Assembly (NCBI RefSeq): GCF_012275445.1
Contig: NZ_JAAZQK010000006.1
Span: 432,902 to 496,901, forward strand
DNA length: 64,000 bases
Reading direction: 5' to 3'
Source: Rhizobacter sp. SG703
Lineage (GTDB): Bacteria > Pseudomonadota > Gammaproteobacteria > Burkholderiales > Burkholderiaceae_C
In this document: positions 62,170 to 64,000 of the stretch, one piece after another
How the letters are laid out: each line of letters begins with the position of its first letter
How positions within the stretch are numbered: position 1 is the first letter of the stretch
Notes under the pieces: generated by a model
The model's database searches: none
The model's input: the letters and a program-made list of their open reading frames with translations, nothing else
What the model was told of the DNA's origin: nothing
Position numbers and translations under genes: made by a program

Positions 62170-63852
62170 ATGCAACGACCTTGGCTCGACCACTATCCGC
62201 CTGGCGTTCCGGCGGAGATCGACACGTCGCCCTACCGGTCCCTGGTCGCGTTGCTCGACGAGTCGTTTCGACAGCATGCCTCGCGCGATGCGGCGGTGTG
62301 CATGGAGCGGCGATTGAGCTTTCGCGACATCGACGAGATGTCCGCGTCGCTGGGGGCGTGGCTGCAGGCCCGCGGGCTGGCGAGCGGCGCGCGTGTCGCG
62401 CTGATGATGCCGAACGTGCTGCAGTACCCGGTAGCGATCGCCGCGGTGCTGCGCGCAGGCTGCACGGTGGTGAACGTCAACCCGTTGTACACCGCGCGCG
62501 AGCTGGAGCACCAGCTGAGCGATTCGGGTGCCGAGGCGATCATCGTGCTCGAGAACTTCGCGCAGACGCTGGTGCAGGTGCTCGACCGCACGCCGATCCG
62601 GCATGTGGTGCTGGCATCGATGGGCGACCTGCTGGGCTTCGCGAAGGGTCAGCTGGTGAATTTCGTCGTTCGGCATGTGCGCAAGATGGTGCCGGAGTTC
62701 GATCTCCGCGCGCCGGCCGGCGGCTCGGTCACGCGCTTCAACATGGCGGTGGCCGAGGGCACGCGGCTGTCGCTGCGGCATGTCGACCTGGGCCCGGACG
62801 ACGTTGCCTTCCTGCAGTACACCGGCGGGACGACGGGCCTCTCGAAGGGTGCCGTGCTGCTGCACCGCAACGTCGTCGCGAACATCCTGCAAGCGCAGGC
62901 GTGGTTCCAGCCGATGCTCGACAAGGTGGGCGATCGGCAGATCGTCACGGTGTGCGCGCTGCCGCTGTATCACATCTTCGCGCTGACGGCCTGCTACATG
63001 CTCGGAGCGCGGCTCGGGATGCTCAACGTGCTGATTCCGAATCCGCGCGACATTCCGGGCTTCGTGAAGGTGCTGAAACGGCAGCGCTTCAACATGTTCC
63101 CGGCAGTGAACACGCTGTTCAATGCGCTGGCGAACGATGCGGATTTCAGGCGGCTGGATTTCACCGATTTGGTGATCTCCAATGGCGGCGGCATGGCGGT
63201 TCAGCGCGCGACGGCAGAGCAGTGGCAGCGCGTGACCGGCTGTCCGATCGTCGAGGGCTATGGGTTGTCAGAGACCTCGCCCGTCGCGACGATCAACCGC
63301 TTCGACGAACCAGCGTTCACCGGATCGATCGGGTTGCCGGTGTCGTCGACGGAAATCGCGATCCGCAATGATGCGGGTGATCCGGTGCCGTTGGGGGAGT
63401 CCGGCGAGATCTGCATCCGCGGGCCACAGGTGATGGCGGGGTACTGGAATCGCCCGGACGAAACGCGCCTGGTGATGACGGACGATGGATTCTTCCGCTC
63501 AGGCGACATCGGTGTGATGGACGAGCGAGGCTATGTGCGAATCGTCGACCGGAAGAAGGACATGATTCTGGTGTCCGGCTTCAACGTTTACCCGACCGAG
63601 ATCGAGCAGGTGGTGAGCCAGCATCCCGCGGTGCTGGAGTGTGCTGCGGTGGGTGTGGCGGACGCGAAGTCTGGCGAGGCGGTGAAGCTGTTCGTGGTCA
63701 GGCGCGATTCGACGCTGACGGAGGACGATCTTGTGGCGTATTGCCGTGAGAACTTCACGGCCTACAAGCGCCCGAAGTACGTCGAGTTTCGCGACGATTT
63801 GCCCAAGTCCAACGTCGGGAAAATACTGCGTCGGGAGTTGAGAGCGGCCTGA
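62170..63852 (+). CDS. fadD: Long-chain-fatty-acid--CoA ligase
   Basis: A 560-residue adenylating enzyme. The AMP-binding P-loop YTGGTTGLSKGAV is near residues 217-229; VEGYGLSETSPV binds adenine, SGDIGVMDERGY and DRKKDMI complete the site, and the C-terminal lysine is in KSNVGKILRREL. It activates fatty acids for beta-oxidation or lipid synthesis. ATG 62170 matches family length; the frame could extend to 62122. Confidence 0.92.
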   Translation: MQRPWLDHYPPGVPAEIDTSPYRSLVALLDESFRQHASRDAAVCMERRLSFRDIDEMSASLGAWLQARGLASGARVALMMPNVLQYPVAIAAVLRAGCTVVNVNPLYTARELEHQLSDSGAEAIIVLENFAQTLVQVLDRTPIRHVVLASMGDLLGFAKGQLVNFVVRHVRKMVPEFDLRAPAGGSVTRFNMAVAEGTRLSLRHVDLGPDDVAFLQYTGGTTGLSKGAVLLHRNVVANILQAQAWFQPMLDKVGDRQIVTVCALPLYHIFALTACYMLGARLGMLNVLIPNPRDIPGFVKVLKRQRFNMFPAVNTLFNALANDADFRRLDFTDLVISNGGGMAVQRATAEQWQRVTGCPIVEGYGLSETSPVATINRFDEPAFTGSIGLPVSSTEIAIRNDAGDPVPLGESGEICIRGPQVMAGYWNRPDETRLVMTDDGFFRSGDIGVMDERGYVRIVDRKKDMILVSGFNVYPTEIEQVVSQHPAVLECAAVGVADAKSGEAVKLFVVRRDSTLTEDDLVAYCRENFTAYKRPKYVEFRDDLPKSNVGKILRRELRAA

Positions 63853-63930
63853 GCTCGGCGGTCCGATAGCTGCCGGCGGCTTCAAAATCCCCCGAATTTT
63901 CAACCCGCAATTCGAATCCCCCAAAAGCGA

Positions 63931-63962
63931 AACCCCCGTCACCTTGGGAGGAGACGGGGGTT
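63931..63962 (-). terminator. Terminator of the rRNA operon
   Basis: A perfect 10-bp stem AACCCCCGTC / GACGGGGGTT with a 12-base loop. On the minus strand it follows the 5S gene end by about a dozen bases and ends in TTTCGCTTTT, a weak U-tract. Also suits termination of the convergent fadD transcript. Confidence 0.85.
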
Positions 63963-63974
63963 GGCCTTATTAAT

Positions 63975-64000
63975 AGCCTGACGATGTCCTACTTTCACAC
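63975..64000 (-). rRNA. rrf: 5S ribosomal RNA, 3' end only
   Basis: The minus strand reads GTGTGAAAGTAGGACATCGT then CAGGCT, the conserved 3' end of betaproteobacterial 5S rRNA. Only the last 26 bases are inside the window; the exact 3' base may vary by one or two. Confidence 0.93.

Overview
The window is a dense, GC-rich bacterial chromosome segment. Gene content points to a betaproteobacterium of the order Burkholderiales (Rubrivivax/Leptothrix/Methylibium type, judged by eye without a database). The reasons are an orphan Bug/TctC periplasmic binding protein, the gene order yqgE-ruvX-pyrR-pyrB-pyrC'-plsC with a dihydroorotase-like protein that has lost its zinc ligands, many LysR regulators, and an intergenic repeat of the kind common in this order (46.45 kb). 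The right edge enters the 3' end of a 5S rRNA on the minus strand, so an rRNA operon lies just outside. Most very long antisense reading frames are GC-rich shadows of real genes and are left out.

Layout. 0-7.5 kb: an oxidative hexuronate cluster (uronate dehydrogenase, aldarolactonase, three-part TRAP transporter, Bug-type binding protein, galactarate dehydratase) behind two FadR/GntR-type operators. 7.5-15.15 kb: an accessory region with a small membrane protein, a 1.6-kb-residue Sec-secreted RHS/YD-repeat protein with an AT-richer toxin-like tip, its probable immunity gene, a decayed IS5-family transposase and a small Coa1-like membrane protein. 15.2-19.7 kb: the minus-strand pyrimidine operon, plus an acyltransferase. 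19.7-29 kb: photolyase, cupin, AraC regulator, a doubly broken MerR/SnoaL pseudogene, a membrane diguanylate cyclase, an M61 peptidase, a TetR/SDR pair with twin operators, and a membrane protein with tetratricopeptide-like helices.

29-43 kb: AMP nucleosidase, a LysR/NADP-oxidoreductase pair, a LysR/aldehyde dehydrogenase pair, a dispersed-repeat cluster, a giant M48 membrane peptidase, a Cys-rich secreted protein, a two-component system and a lipoprotein. 42.5-50.3 kb: NudK, a DeoR regulator with triplicated operator, an EF-G paralogue, PurT, an HTH protein, two very small basic/hydrophobic proteins behind a long structured leader, and a TerC-family Mn exporter under a yybP-ykoY riboswitch. 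50.4-64 kb: an aldo/keto reductase, an NMT1/THI5-type ABC importer, an HDOD protein behind a flagellar-type promoter, an Lrp regulator divergent from hpd-pheC-phhA (aromatic amino acid conversion), a lipase, a GMC oxidoreductase with Tat partner, an FFLEE-motif protein, a long-chain acyl-CoA ligase and the 5S rRNA with its terminator.

The least ordinary parts are the RHS toxin/immunity locus, the small-protein locus at 48.4-49.3 kb, the decayed fusion at 23.0-23.5 kb, the hpd-pheC-phhA operon with paired Lrp-like sites, and several well-formed operators and RNA structures. I saw no CRISPR array, prophage or complete insertion sequence.
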